From Bacteroidia bacterium 43-41 (GTDB lineage: Bacteria; Bacteroidota; Bacteroidia; Bacteroidales; Dysgonomonadaceae), in the NCBI GenBank assembly GCA_001898165.1, contig MKTD01000035.1, positions 1 to 64,000 on the forward strand: a DNA stretch of 64,000 bases, written 5' to 3'. The notes below the pieces were generated by a model that was not told the origin of the DNA, ran no database searches, and worked only from the letters and a program-made list of their open reading frames with translations. Of the stretch, positions 33,965-42,289 are shown piece by piece (the first letter of the stretch is position 1; the number at the start of each line of letters is the position of its first letter). The translations under genes and the position numbers were made by a program.

Positions 33965-34749
33965 GCATGGAAGAAGAAAAAAAAATAATCATTCAAAAGG
34001 ATAATCACATTGCTACGGTTGTCATTAATGAGCCTAAAACGTTGAACGCCCTGAACGGGCAGATGTTGCAAGAATTGAGCGCCGCTTTCGACAAACTGGC
34101 AAACGACAGGGAGACCCGCGTGATTGTTCTCACCGGAGCCGACCGCGCGTTTGTCGCCGGAGCCAATATCCAGGAGATGTGCGGGATGGACTACGAAGAA
34201 GCGAAAGCTTTTGGTACAACCGGCTCATCGATTTTCAGGAAGATAGAAACTTGTCCCCAACCCGTTATCGCGGCCGTAAACGGATTTGCACTGGGTGGTG
34301 GTTGCGAATTGGCATTGGCGTGCGATATCCGTATTGCATCGGAAAAAGCGAAATTCGGGCAACCTGAAGTCGGCCTGGGCATCACACCCGGATTTTCGGG
34401 GACACAACGTCTGGCAAGGCTTGTAGGATTTGCAAAAGCAAAAGAACTTATTTTTACAGGGAAAGTGATAACAGCAGGCGAAGCTTTGGCCATCGGGCTG
34501 GTAAACCGGGTGGTCGCGCCGGAATCGCTGATGGAGGAAGTTCGCGACGTAGCTTCTGCCATAGCCAAACAGGCGCCGGTAGCCGTCCAGAAATCGAAGG
34601 AAGCCATCAATAACGGGTGGGATCTACCGATTTCCGAAGGGATCGAGCTTGAGGTGGAACTGTTTGCCCGATGCTTCGAGACCGAAGATCAGAAAAACGG
34701 AATGAACGCGTTTTTAAAGAAACAGAAAACGGAATTTAAAGGAAAATAG
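33961..34749 (+). CDS. crt: Enoyl-CoA hydratase / crotonase
   Basis: A 262-residue crotonase-fold enzyme: oxyanion-hole region 'AGANIQEM', catalytic glutamates in 'GGGCELALACDIRIA' and 'QPEVGLGITPG'. It interconverts crotonyl-CoA and 3-hydroxybutyryl-CoA. An alternative ATG two codons in (33967) is possible. With hbd and thl it links crotonyl-CoA from lysine to acetoacetyl-CoA, or makes crotonyl-CoA from acetyl-CoA. Confidence 0.93.
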   Translation: MSMEEEKKIIIQKDNHIATVVINEPKTLNALNGQMLQELSAAFDKLANDRETRVIVLTGADRAFVAGANIQEMCGMDYEEAKAFGTTGSSIFRKIETCPQPVIAAVNGFALGGGCELALACDIRIASEKAKFGQPEVGLGITPGFSGTQRLARLVGFAKAKELIFTGKVITAGEALAIGLVNRVVAPESLMEEVRDVASAIAKQAPVAVQKSKEAINNGWDLPISEGIELEVELFARCFETEDQKNGMNAFLKKQKTEFKGK

Positions 34750-34759
34750 ATAGACCGAT

Positions 34760-35605
34760 ATGAAAATAGGAATTATAGGAACAGGCACGATGGGCAACGG
34801 GATTGCACAGGCGTTTGCACAAGGAGGATATCGTGTGGTCATGAAAGACCTGTCGGATGAACTGCTGCAAAATGCGGTGGAGAATATCGACAAAAGCCTG
34901 TCGCGATTGGTGGCAAAAGAGAAGTTGAGCGAAAACGACAAACGGCAGATTCTCGCCCGCATCGCCACCACATTGTCGTACAACGATTTCAACGATTGCG
35001 GGTTGGTGGTAGAAGCCGTTGCCGAAAATATGGAGTTGAAAAAGAAAGTGTTCCGGGAATTAGATGAAACCTGCCCGCCCGAAACCATCCTGGCAACCAA
35101 CTCATCATCCCTCTCCATTACCGGGATTGCAGCATGCACCAAACGTCCCGAAAAAGTGATCGGCATGCACTTTTTTAATCCTGTCCCGGTATTGAAACTG
35201 GTAGAAGTGATTCGGGGACAACTCACTGCGGACAGTGTTTTCGACTGCGTATCGGACATCGCGAAAAACATAGGGAAAGTGCCCGTAACGGTAAATGAAG
35301 CGCCCGGATTTTTAGTAAACAGGTTGCTTATACCCATGATAAACGAGGGCATTGGCGTATTTGCCGAAGGCGTCGCATCCAAAGAAGAAATAGACGAAGC
35401 CATGAAGCTGGGTGCAGGACACCCTATCGGCCCACTGGCGCTTGCCGATTTAATCGGGTTGGATGTCTGCCTGGCAATAATGGAAGTGCTGCATCACGAA
35501 TTCGGCGACGACAAATACCGTCCGCATCCGTTGCTGCGCAAGATGGTCCGTGCCAATCTGCTTGGAAGAAAAACCGGAATCGGATTTTACGATTACCGGA
35601 GCTAA
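34760..35605 (+). CDS. hbd: 3-Hydroxybutyryl-CoA dehydrogenase
   Basis: A 281-residue NAD(P)-dependent dehydrogenase. Rossmann motif 'IGTGTMGNGIAQAFAQGG' at the N-terminus, 'MHFFNPVPVLKLVEV' with the catalytic His, and 'GHPIGPLALADLIGLD' in the C-terminal domain. It converts 3-hydroxybutyryl-CoA and acetoacetyl-CoA into one another. It is the last gene of the thirteen-gene operon; a strong terminator lies 20 bases after its stop. Confidence 0.95.
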   Translation: MKIGIIGTGTMGNGIAQAFAQGGYRVVMKDLSDELLQNAVENIDKSLSRLVAKEKLSENDKRQILARIATTLSYNDFNDCGLVVEAVAENMELKKKVFRELDETCPPETILATNSSSLSITGIAACTKRPEKVIGMHFFNPVPVLKLVEVIRGQLTADSVFDCVSDIAKNIGKVPVTVNEAPGFLVNRLLIPMINEGIGVFAEGVASKEEIDEAMKLGAGHPIGPLALADLIGLDVCLAIMEVLHHEFGDDKYRPHPLLRKMVRANLLGRKTGIGFYDYRS

Positions 35606-35625
35606 AAGTAGGGTTTATAGTGTGG

Positions 35626-35660
35626 AAAGAGAGTAAAGTTGCGACTTTACTCTCTTTTTT
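35626..35660. terminator. Bidirectional intrinsic terminator after hbd
   Basis: AAAGAGAGTAAAGT (35626-35639) pairs perfectly with ACTTTACTCTCTTT (35644-35657) around TGCG and runs into T residues to 35660. On the other strand the flanking A/T also gives a U run, so it can stop transcription of both hbd and the convergent MFS gene, whose last codons lie inside the stem. Confidence 0.9.
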
Positions 35661-36843
35661 GTTTTTGCCCTGTAATCACAAACACCACCATCAGCAATGC
35701 AGACAAAACAGCGGTAACCGCCCCAAAGTAAAACGGTATGCTCGAATTGACTTTGTCGTATAGCGTCCCTGCAATCAGGCTTGCCGGCAACAGCGTGATT
35801 CCGAGCAAAGCATTGTATATACCCAATCCGGTACCTTTTTTATTTTTATCGGCCAAATCCGAAACAAGCGCTTTTTGTACTCCGTCGGTTAAGGCCGAAT
35901 ATACGCCGTAAAGCGCAAATAGTGCGACAATGGTGTAGATGTTCCCGGTAATCCCGAATCCAAAATAGACCACGGCATAGGTCAAAAAACCTACGATAAG
36001 CAGTTTCTCGCGCCCAATTCTATCCGACCATGAACCGAACGGGATGGCCAATGCAACTGAAACAACACTCGAAACAAGATAAACCAACGGAATAAAAGTA
36101 ACTTTTACGCCCACCTCATTGGCTTTTACAATGAGAAGCGCATCAGTGGAATTCCCCAGCGTGAAAATAAAAATTATGGCAAGGAACAGGTAAAAACGCT
36201 TCGGGAAATCCCGGAATCTGAACTTTTGCAATAAATTCTCTTTCTTCTTTTTGGCTTCTTTTATTCCGAAGATCAGGACCAAAATGCCCAATATTCCCGG
36301 TATGGCCGAAAGTAAGAAAATAAATCGAAAACTATCGGGCTTAAGGGAGAGAACAAAAAAGGCAAGCAAAGGCCCGACAATAGCTCCACTGTTGTCCATT
36401 GCTTTATGTAAACCGAAACTTTTACCCGTCTCGTTTTTTTCTACCGAGCCGGCTACCAGGCTATCGCGCGGAGCAGTGCGAATCCCTTTTCCTATACGCT
36501 CGGCAAACCGGTAAAACAACATCTGCAACGGAGTGACCACCGTGGCATAAAGCGGCATAATGAGCGTTGATAGCCCGTATCCGATTAACATAAAAGGCTT
36601 GTTCTTGCCGATCTTATCGCTCCAATAACCCGAAAAAGCCTTCAGCAGGGAGGCGGTGCTCTCCGCCACTCCTTCGATCAACGAAAGGCTTGTTTTGGAT
36701 ACGCCGAGAGACATCAAAAACATCGGCATAACGGAATAGACCATCTTGGCGGATGTATCCGTTAAAAAACTGACTATCCCCGTGTAGAACACGTTGGGAG
36801 AAAAGCCAAAAATCTTTTTTTGTACCATTTCTTTAGACATCAT
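35647..36843 (-). CDS. MFS transporter
   Basis: A 398-residue membrane protein with about twelve transmembrane segments. 'GYWSDKIGKNKPFMLIGYG' is the MFS loop 2-3 motif (G-x-x-x-D-x-x-G), with a repeat in the second half 'GSWSDRIGREKLLIVGF'. 'RFAERIGKGIRTAPRDSL' is typical of a group of uncharacterised MFS exporters in Bacteroidetes and other bacteria. Substrate unknown. It is convergent with the lysine operon, so it is not clearly part of lysine use. Confidence 0.88.
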   Translation of the reverse strand: MMSKEMVQKKIFGFSPNVFYTGIVSFLTDTSAKMVYSVMPMFLMSLGVSKTSLSLIEGVAESTASLLKAFSGYWSDKIGKNKPFMLIGYGLSTLIMPLYATVVTPLQMLFYRFAERIGKGIRTAPRDSLVAGSVEKNETGKSFGLHKAMDNSGAIVGPLLAFFVLSLKPDSFRFIFLLSAIPGILGILVLIFGIKEAKKKKENLLQKFRFRDFPKRFYLFLAIIFIFTLGNSTDALLIVKANEVGVKVTFIPLVYLVSSVVSVALAIPFGSWSDRIGREKLLIVGFLTYAVVYFGFGITGNIYTIVALFALYGVYSALTDGVQKALVSDLADKNKKGTGLGIYNALLGITLLPASLIAGTLYDKVNSSIPFYFGAVTAVLSALLMVVFVITGQKQKRE

Positions 36844-36854
36844 GCAGCAAAAAG

Positions 36855-36862
36855 CAAAATTA
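36855..36862 (-). promoter_or_regulatory. -7 box (TAATTTTG) of the MFS gene
   Basis: On the minus strand TAATTTTG fits TAnnTTTG and lies 12 bases before the start codon at 36843, leaving a very short untranslated lead. Confidence 0.4.
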
Positions 36863-36915
36863 ACTTTTGCCTGCAGGAACGATTAGTTGTAGTTCTGTGG
36901 TATAGAATCAGGCGG

Positions 36916-37581
36916 CTAAGACAGAATCAACCCAATGTTCTCGAACCGCTCGTTATAATCCTCAACGGCGTAGCGGATAATTTCGAGAGCCTCATCGCGA
37001 CCGTAAACGTGGGTGATTTCGGTGTTCCGGTCTTCGCCCGGCATATCCTTATAGGTAAGGAAGTAGTGCTCCAGGCGTTGAATAACAATTTTTGGAACGT
37101 CGTCTATATTGTCGTAAAGTCCGTAAACGGTATCGTTTTTCAGGATGGCGATGATCTTATCGTCCGCCTGGTTACCGTCGATCATCCGGAAACCGCCGAT
37201 AGGGATGGCACTGACCAGCAAATCACCGTGCGAAAGGTCTTTCTCCGTTAACACGCAGATATCCATAGGGTCTCCGTCGCCCACAACATCGGTTCTCCCG
37301 TTTTTTTTGTTGCAAAAGTCACCAACCCTCCTGCCGCAATAGGTCTGCGGAATAAATCCGTACAGGGCAGGAACCACATTTGAAAATTTTTGCGGACGGT
37401 CCACGCGTAAATACCCGCTTATTTTATCTATTTCGTATTTTACCGTATCGGTAGGAACTACTTCTATAAATGCCGTTACTTCTTCGGGAGCATGATCGCC
37501 GATAGAAATTCCGTGCCAGGGATGAGATTTATAACGCAATCCCATCAATCGGCCAATCGGATCTGAGAGTTTGTCAACCAT
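36916..37581 (-). CDS. ppa: Inorganic pyrophosphatase
   Basis: A 221-residue family I soluble pyrophosphatase. 'GDGDPMDICVL' holds the metal-binding aspartates (D-x-D-P-x-D), with 'KYEIDKISGYLRVDRP' near the N-terminus and 'DDKIIAIL' after it. The enzyme removes pyrophosphate from biosynthetic reactions. The protein is slightly longer than the E. coli enzyme, as usual in Bacteroidetes. Repeat copy 5 lies directly upstream of its start. Confidence 0.95.
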   Translation of the reverse strand: MVDKLSDPIGRLMGLRYKSHPWHGISIGDHAPEEVTAFIEVVPTDTVKYEIDKISGYLRVDRPQKFSNVVPALYGFIPQTYCGRRVGDFCNKKNGRTDVVGDGDPMDICVLTEKDLSHGDLLVSAIPIGGFRMIDGNQADDKIIAILKNDTVYGLYDNIDDVPKIVIQRLEHYFLTYKDMPGEDRNTEITHVYGRDEALEIIRYAVEDYNERFENIGLILS

Positions 37582-37601
37582 GAATTATCATTTTATTTAA
37601 C

Positions 37602-37693
37602 CTTCATTACTCGCTATGGATTCCCCGCAAAATAGCTAAAAGGTCTCCCGCTTTAGTTGCATACATTCCATCAGGTGTACTTGCGAAAGTCCG
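37602..37693 (-). repeat. Dispersed intergenic repeat, copy 5 (reverse orientation)
   Basis: Read on the minus strand: actttcgcaagtacacctga, tggaatgtatgcaactaaagcgg, gagaccttttagctattttg, cggggaatccatagcgagtaatgaagg. It shares the left arm and core with copies 2 and 4 but ends before the GAGTAG hairpin. It lies between namZ and ppa. Confidence 0.75.
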
Positions 37694-37787
37694 GTTATTT
37701 TTCTTACAAATGTATAGTATTTTTTTGTGTTTAAGAGGATTTCAAAGTAAAATGTTTGCCTCAATGCGATAACCGCCCAACAGCCCA

Positions 37788-38951
37788 TTATTCCCCATAT
37801 AACAAATACGGGCGGCGTTGCTGCTTAAACTTCACTACGTCGCAATACCATTTGTCTTTTATCTCCTGAGCCGATTTCCCGGCAATAATATCCTGCCGGA
37901 TATAATCCACTCCCACTAATTTCTCAAAGAAGCCGGTGAAAAACTTATCGCCCATTTTCAGATTTTTGTAGGCATCGATAACGTAGGATAGATCAAAGCC
38001 GTTTTCCCAAATATATTCCTGCGAAACATTCCGAAGATCAACACCGTAACATTTTTTGTTGAGTAACGGCGGATTTTTGGCTCCCGGAACACTGCGCGGA
38101 GTAAAGGAAAAATCGGAACCTTTATAATCCGGATGCCCGTAAACCTGAAACGGAAAAGATGTCCCACGCCCTAAACTCACAACCGTACCTTCAAACAGGC
38201 AGGTGGAGGGATAGAGATAAATGGACTGGGTATTCGGCAGGTTGGGAGAAGGAGCAACCGGTAATTCATACCTTGTCTGGTGCGTGTAATTTTGGCAGGG
38301 GATAACCGTCACATCACAAATCCGGCCTTGCGGAAGCCACTTTTCGCCGTTAATCATCAAAGCGAGCTCACCCAATGTCATTCCATGCACAACAGGGATG
38401 GGCAACCAACCTACCCCCGATTTGTGTTTCATATCCAAAATGGGGCCATCCACAAAAAATCCGTTTGGATTAGGGCGATCGAGCATAATCATTTTCTTGC
38501 TGTGTTCGGCACAAGCATCCATTAAACGGGCCATACTGGCGTAGTAGGTATAAAATCGCAACCCAACGTCCTGAAGGTCGAAAAGGAGCACATCGAACTT
38601 CTCCATCTTATCGGCAGACGGCTTACCGCTTCCACTACCGTATAGCGACCAAACGGGCACTCCCGTTTTCTCATCCACCGAATTGGCCACATGTTCCCCC
38701 GCATCGGCTGTTCCGCGAAAACCGTGTTCGGGGGAGAAAATTCCAACTACGTTAAACTTATTCCGGATAAGCAAATCCACTAAATGTTCGTTCCCTACCC
38801 TTCCCGTTTGATTGCTCATCACCGCAACCCGTTTCCCCCGGATCAGCGGGAAATAGGCATCGGTTATTTCGGCGCCAACTTTTACTGTTTGCGCCTGTAC
38901 GGCAATGGAGGAAAGGATTAATGCGATAAAAAGTATTTTCTTCATTCTCAT
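37788..38951 (-). CDS. namZ: Exo-beta-N-acetylmuramidase NamZ-like (DUF1343) secreted protein
   Basis: A 387-residue protein with a signal peptide (hydrophobic residues 5-17, 'VQAQT'). The mature part is a DUF1343 domain: 'LIRGKRVAVMSNQTGRVG', 'GIFSPEHGFRGTADAGE', 'FDLQDVGLRFYTYYASM', 'LDRPNPNGF' and 'VHGMTLGELALMINGE' are hallmark stretches. Members characterised as NamZ remove terminal MurNAc from peptidoglycan fragments, so the likely role is cell-wall turnover or recycling. Its ATG overlaps the stop of the upstream merR-family gene (ATGA), although a second ATG two codons in is also possible. Confidence 0.88.
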   Translation of the reverse strand: MRMKKILFIALILSSIAVQAQTVKVGAEITDAYFPLIRGKRVAVMSNQTGRVGNEHLVDLLIRNKFNVVGIFSPEHGFRGTADAGEHVANSVDEKTGVPVWSLYGSGSGKPSADKMEKFDVLLFDLQDVGLRFYTYYASMARLMDACAEHSKKMIMLDRPNPNGFFVDGPILDMKHKSGVGWLPIPVVHGMTLGELALMINGEKWLPQGRICDVTVIPCQNYTHQTRYELPVAPSPNLPNTQSIYLYPSTCLFEGTVVSLGRGTSFPFQVYGHPDYKGSDFSFTPRSVPGAKNPPLLNKKCYGVDLRNVSQEYIWENGFDLSYVIDAYKNLKMGDKFFTGFFEKLVGVDYIRQDIIAGKSAQEIKDKWYCDVVKFKQQRRPYLLYGE

Positions 38952-39340
38952 TCGATCTCCGTTTTACTGTATTTTTGCTGCTCGTGCAACCGGTCAAACT
39001 CCTCTTCCAGCGAGAGCAGCTCCTTCCTGATTTCCTTGAGTTTTTCCAACGCCTCCACACGCTTTACCTCAGCGTCTTTTTTCGATTTCAACGATTGGCG
39101 CGCACCTTCCAGCGTCAATCCGCTCTCTTTGACCAAATGATACACAATCTCCACCTGTTGAATGTCTTCTTTGGTATATTGACGCGTGCCCCCAGCTGTT
39201 TTTTTCGGATTGATATTTTCAAACTCCTTTTCCCAAAACCTTAAGAGCGATACATTTACGGCAAAATGGTCAGCCACCTCCTGAATGGAATAGTAAAGCC
39301 GTTTATCGTTGAACTGTATTGGTTTTTTTCGCTTGCCCAT
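38948..39340 (-). CDS. MerR-family transcriptional regulator
   Basis: A 130-residue protein. 'YYSIQEVADHFAVNVSLLRFWEKEF' is a MerR winged-helix at residues 15-40, 'GGTRQYTKEDIQQVEIVYHL' completes the domain, and the C-terminal 50 residues form a coiled coil for dimerisation. No cysteine-rich or large ligand domain is present, so the signal is unknown. It is common as a conserved gene in Bacteroidetes. Translation is coupled to namZ downstream. Confidence 0.9.
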   Translation of the reverse strand: MGKRKKPIQFNDKRLYYSIQEVADHFAVNVSLLRFWEKEFENINPKKTAGGTRQYTKEDIQQVEIVYHLVKESGLTLEGARQSLKSKKDAEVKRVEALEKLKEIRKELLSLEEEFDRLHEQQKYSKTEIE

Positions 39341-39366
39341 TTCTTTATCAAAGTTTTGAACCTTGG

Positions 39367-39374
39367 CAAAGATA
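39367..39374 (-). promoter_or_regulatory. -7 box (TATCTTTG) for merR-namZ
   Basis: On the minus strand TATCTTTG fits TAnnTTTG, 27 bases before the merR-type start at 39340. It is divergent from the alaS promoter. Confidence 0.5.
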
Positions 39375-39445
39375 CAAATTAGAATTAAGAAAGTGTTTTG
39401 AATTTTACGAATTATTTTTGCTTATGTTTTGACGCAAGAAAATTG

Positions 39446-39453
39446 TATCTTTG
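39446..39453 (+). promoter_or_regulatory. -7 box (TATCTTTG) of alaS
   Basis: TATCTTTG fits TAnnTTTG. Transcription would start near 39459, so the coding start upstream of that point is excluded and ATG 39517 is favoured. Confidence 0.55.
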
Positions 39454-39480
39454 TGCCTTAAAAGCAAAATGTCGGGCTTT

Positions 39481-39516
39481 CAACCCGAAACCCGTAACTC
39501 GAAACTCGTAACCCGT
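39481..39516 (+). repeat. Degenerate 8-10 base tandem tract before alaS
   Basis: The untranslated lead contains four near-copies of a unit like acccgaaa / cccgtaact / cgaaactcgta / acccgta. Similar short tracts are found before apgM (gatacaagatacaag, 12425-12450) and at the end of kamD (31240-31265). Confidence 0.5.
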
Positions 39517-42138
39517 ATGACTTCAAAAGAAATTCGCCAATCGTTTAAAGATTTTTTTGCATCCAAAGGCCATCAGATCGTTCCCTCTGCCCCAATGGTG
39601 ATCAAGGACGACCCTACGCTAATGTTTACCAATGCCGGCATGAATCAGTTTAAAGATATTATCCTGGGTAATGCTCCTGTTAAACATCCGCGCGTGGCGG
39701 ACTCGCAAAAATGCCTGCGCGTGAGCGGCAAGCACAACGACTTGGAAGAGGTGGGGCACGATACGTATCACCACACGATGTTTGAGATGTTGGGGAACTG
39801 GTCGTTTGGCGATTATTTCAAGAAAGAAGCCATTGCCTGGGCGTGGGAATATCTCGTGGATGTGCTGAAACTCGACCCGGCCCGGCTTTACGCAACGGTT
39901 TTTGAAGGAAGCCCCGGGGAAGATCTGGAACGCGACAATGAAGCCGCCGGTTATTGGTTGCAGTATCTCCCCAAAGAGCGCATTATCAACGGGAACAAGA
40001 AAGACAACTTTTGGGAAATGGGCGACACGGGGCCGTGCGGGCCGTGTTCCGAAATTCATATTGATATCCGTCCGGAGGAGGAACGTGCCAAGGTGGATGG
40101 GCTCTTGCTCGTGAACCAAAGCCATCCGCAAGTTATAGAGATCTGGAACCTGGTGTTTATGCAATACAACCGCAAAGCCGATGGATCACTGGAACCGCTT
40201 CCGGCCAAAGTAATAGATACAGGTATGGGATTCGAGCGCCTCTCGATGGCGGTACAAGGAAAAACATCGAACTACGACACCGATGTTTTCCAGCCGATCA
40301 TCGCTGAAATTGGAAAAATCACAGGCGTGCAATACGGCGAAGAGGCCAAAAAAGACATTGCCATGCGCGTGATTGCCGATCATATCCGTACCATCGCTTT
40401 CTCGATAACCGACGGACAATTGCCGTCGAATGCCAAAGCAGGGTATGTTATCCGACGTATCTTGCGCCGCGCCGTCCGTTACGGATACACGTTCCTCAAC
40501 ATGCACGAAGCATTTATGTATAAGCTCGTGCAGACGCTCATAGAGGTTATGGGGGATGCTTATCCCGAACTGGAAGCGCAAAAGACATTGCTTAAAAAAG
40601 TTATCAAAGAAGAGGAAAACTCGTTCTTAAGAACGCTCGAAACCGGGATCCGGCTGCTTGACAAGGAGATTGCGGAACATAAAAAATCGGACAGGAATGA
40701 ACTGGAAGGAGAGATTGCTTTTCAGCTTTACGACACGTTCGGTTTTCCACTCGACTTAACCGAACTCATTCTTCGTGAACACGATATGGCCGTTAACCGC
40801 AAAGGTTTTGATGCCGAAATGCAAAAACAAAAAGAGCGTGCACGCCATGCCGCCGCAATTGAAACCGGAGATTGGGTTAAAGTACGTGACGGCGAAACCG
40901 AATTTGTGGGTTACGACGAAACCGAAAGCGAAACGCAAGTGATCCGTTACCGGAAAGTGAAACAGAAAAACAGAGAGTTTTATCAGATTGTACTTTCCAA
41001 ATCGCCGTTCTATGCCGAAATGGGAGGACAGGTAGGCGATAGCGGCTGGCTTATTAACGATAACGGCGAAAAAACCGATATCTTCGATACCAAACGTGAA
41101 AATAATCTCCCCGTTCACCTGGCAAACAAGCTGCCGCAACCTGTCGAAGGCACTTTCCGCGCTAAAATAGATACCGATAAGCGTACGGCAACCGAATGCA
41201 ATCACACCGGGACACACCTGCTGCACGAGGCATTACGTGAAGTATTGGGAACGCATGTAGAGCAAAAAGGGTCGTACGTCTCCCCCGAAGTTTTGCGGTT
41301 CGACTTTTCGCACTTCCAGAAAATGACTCCCGAAGAAATTCGCGCCGTGGAACGAAAAGTTACTGAAAAAATCCGCAGCAATTTCAGCATTGAGGAACAT
41401 CGCCACGTTCCAATCAATGAAGCCAGGGCACAAGGCGCAATAGCACTGTTCGGTGAAAAATACGGCGACGATGTCCGTACGGTCCGTTTTGGGTCATCCA
41501 TTGAACTTTGCGGAGGAACGCATATCTCTTCTACCGGGCGCATCGGCACGTTCCGCATTGTGAGCGAGAGCGCCATCGCCGCCGGTGTCCGCCGTATTGA
41601 AGCCGTTACGGCCAAAGGCTGTGAAAATTATTTGTATGCAATGGATGATACGCTTCGGAACGTGAAAGAGACCTTATCGGGCAACGCCCCCGAAATAATG
41701 GTGGGATTGCATAAGCTGATGAGCGAAAACGATGAGATGCGTCAAAAAATAGAAGCGTTCACGAAAGAGCGTACCGAGCATTTAAAGAATGCCATTATTC
41801 AGAAAAAAGAGGTGGTTAACGACATTACGCTCTTTAAACTCGAAGGAATATTCGCGTCACCCGAAATCATAAAAAACATTGCTTTTCAACTGAGAGGAGA
41901 GTTCCCGCAACACATGGCTTTTGTGGCAGCATTCAGCGTTAACAGCAAACCCAGCCTGACCGTGATGCTGAGCGACGACTTAGTGGCGGGCGGGCTCAAT
42001 GCCGGAACCATTGTACGTGAAGCCGCCAAACATATCGAGGGAGGAGGAGGAGGACAGCCTCACTTTGCCACCGCCGGGGGCAAAAATAACGATGGATTGA
42101 AATTGGCTATGGCAACCATGTTGCAATATTTATCGTAA
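39517..42138 (+). CDS. alaS: Alanyl-tRNA synthetase
   Basis: An 873-residue class II synthetase. The catalytic core begins '[18 protein letters not shown]' with motif 1-2 residues 'NAGMNQFKD' and '[11 protein letters not shown]'. The editing domain has zinc ligands 'HTGTH' (about His563 and His567) and 'CGGTH' (Cys665 and His669, nearly the E. coli numbers). The C-terminal C-Ala domain ends with a glycine-rich '[15 protein letters not shown]'. ATG 39517 gives the family start; the in-frame upstream part crosses the promoter. Essential for charging tRNA-Ala. Confidence 0.97.
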   Translation: MTSKEIRQSFKDFFASKGHQIVPSAPMVIKDDPTLMFTNAGMNQFKDIILGNAPVKHPRVADSQKCLRVSGKHNDLEEVGHDTYHHTMFEMLGNWSFGDYFKKEAIAWAWEYLVDVLKLDPARLYATVFEGSPGEDLERDNEAAGYWLQYLPKERIINGNKKDNFWEMGDTGPCGPCSEIHIDIRPEEERAKVDGLLLVNQSHPQVIEIWNLVFMQYNRKADGSLEPLPAKVIDTGMGFERLSMAVQGKTSNYDTDVFQPIIAEIGKITGVQYGEEAKKDIAMRVIADHIRTIAFSITDGQLPSNAKAGYVIRRILRRAVRYGYTFLNMHEAFMYKLVQTLIEVMGDAYPELEAQKTLLKKVIKEEENSFLRTLETGIRLLDKEIAEHKKSDRNELEGEIAFQLYDTFGFPLDLTELILREHDMAVNRKGFDAEMQKQKERARHAAAIETGDWVKVRDGETEFVGYDETESETQVIRYRKVKQKNREFYQIVLSKSPFYAEMGGQVGDSGWLINDNGEKTDIFDTKRENNLPVHLANKLPQPVEGTFRAKIDTDKRTATECNHTGTHLLHEALREVLGTHVEQKGSYVSPEVLRFDFSHFQKMTPEEIRAVERKVTEKIRSNFSIEEHRHVPINEARAQGAIALFGEKYGDDVRTVRFGSSIELCGGTHISSTGRIGTFRIVSESAIAAGVRRIEAVTAKGCENYLYAMDDTLRNVKETLSGNAPEIMVGLHKLMSENDEMRQKIEAFTKERTEHLKNAIIQKKEVVNDITLFKLEGIFASPEIIKNIAFQLRGEFPQHMAFVAAFSVNSKPSLTVMLSDDLVAGGLNAGTIVREAAKHIEGGGGGQPHFATAGGKNNDGLKLAMATMLQYLS

Positions 42139-42185
42139 ATCTGGAAAAAACTCCCCGGTTTTGTCGTTCAAGCTTCTTTTTTTCA

Positions 42186-42266
42186 TATATTTGTACAATA
42201 TAGGATGCGCCTCGGCAGAGCTTACGAACAAGTTCGACACTCTGCTCCCGGCTTTCGCTATATTTG
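42186..42266 (+). promoter_or_regulatory. Two -7 boxes (TATATTTG) before the lacI-type gene
   Basis: TATATTTG occurs at 42186-42193 and again at 42259-42266; both fit TAnnTTTG. The second is 23 bases before the ATG at 42290. Either could drive the regulator. Confidence 0.45.
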
Positions 42267-42289
42267 AGCTGCTTTTAAATCTCAATAAT

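Noticed and set aside
39451-39516. Upstream extension of the alaS frame
   Set aside because: It begins in the promoter box and consists of a degenerate tandem tract.
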